DNA of 17,695 bases. It comes from Echinostoma caproni (lineage: Eukaryota; Platyhelminthes; Trematoda; Plagiorchiida; Echinostomatidae). The stretch covers positions 15,059 through 32,753 of the forward strand of contig UZAN01045372.1 of assembly GCA_900618425.1 (NCBI GenBank), given 5' to 3'. This document shows, one piece after another, positions 17,563 through 17,695 of the stretch (positions are counted from its first letter, which is position 1; the number at the start of each line of letters is the position of its first letter). Below the pieces are notes generated by a model. The model saw nothing but the letters and a program-made list of their open reading frames with translations. It was not told the DNA's origin and searched no databases. The translations under genes and the position numbers were made by a program.

Positions 17563-17695
17563 GATGTGATGAATTCTTGCCAACATGTCATTATCAATGG
17601 CGAAGAAGTTTCTAGAGTATGCTCCGTCAAATATCTTGGGGTCACCATTTCCCGCAATCTTTCTTGGTCTCCTCATGTCGTCGAGACATTTCACA

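Larger units (their letters stand above)
16228..17695 (+). mobile_element. CR1-type non-LTR retrotransposon RT region, interrupted by a solo LTR, runs off the window
   Basis: One frame carries the fingers-palm of a CR1-type reverse transcriptase. KASGPDG (16312-16332) starts the RT, then WRVASITPVPKKG, PIACTSVGLKVTEKIL and NQFAYRSSRSTIDAL. Motif A is FFDYSDAF (16681-16704), motif B GVLQGAILSP (16855-16884), motif C YADV (16945-16956) where YADD is expected. TDWSSQQNLRMNRSKC follows. The frame has a single in-frame stop, TAA at 16663-16665. A few residues seem deleted after PKKGSS. At 17116 it is broken by a 442-bp solo LTR and resumes in the same frame at 17563, with VKYLGVTISRNLSWS near the window end. 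The endonuclease domain is missing upstream, so the copy is 5' truncated. The V codon (16954-16956) in motif C removes one catalytic Asp, so it is inactive on three independent counts. Same family as 866-1581. Confidence 0.88.

Overview
This 17.7 kb window reads as a gene-poor, repeat-built stretch of an animal genome, most probably a trematode flatworm (liver-fluke type). That placement is an inference. It rests on two lineages of CR1/Jockey-superfamily non-LTR retrotransposon remnants of the kind common in flukes, on a tRNA-headed SINE carrying a hammerhead ribozyme (a design established for the schistosome Sm-alpha repeats), and on abundant short solo LTRs and microsatellites. I find no convincing host protein-coding gene, rRNA, or intact tRNA gene. 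The open frames are short, lack recognisable domains, and mostly fall in or antisense to repeats.

Layout. 1-865: no gene. 866-1581: 3' end of a plus-strand CR1-type element, ending in a (TTGAC)4 tail. 1582-3634: no gene. 3635-3740: degraded minus-strand SINE. 4431-4481: decayed plus-strand hammerhead. 4527-4675: better-preserved minus-strand SINE with a consensus-matching hammerhead ribozyme (4554-4598). 4907-5368: solo LTR, family A. 5478-5660 and 6172-6355: an old diverged direct repeat. 6787-6821: shortened tRNA-like promoter remnant. 8045-8342: AC/GT microsatellites around a G-rich block. 9400-9886 and 11975-13190: two minus-strand non-LTR retrotransposon remnants of a second lineage, the longer one keeping the RT motifs. 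13291-13425: third SINE copy. 14186-14676: second family A solo LTR, about 99% identical to the first over 400 bp. 16228-17695: a plus-strand CR1-type reverse transcriptase, interrupted at 17116-17557 by a solo LTR of a second family (B).

These parts are successive layers of transposition and do not work together as an operon or pathway. The clearest nested event is the family B solo LTR. It has a perfect 5-bp target duplication, and removing it with one duplicate copy restores the CR1 reading frame exactly. The most biologically interesting object is the tRNA-headed hammerhead SINE, present as at least three minus-strand copies plus one opposed ribozyme relic. Its best copy matches every core position of the hammerhead consensus and would be predicted to self-cleave.
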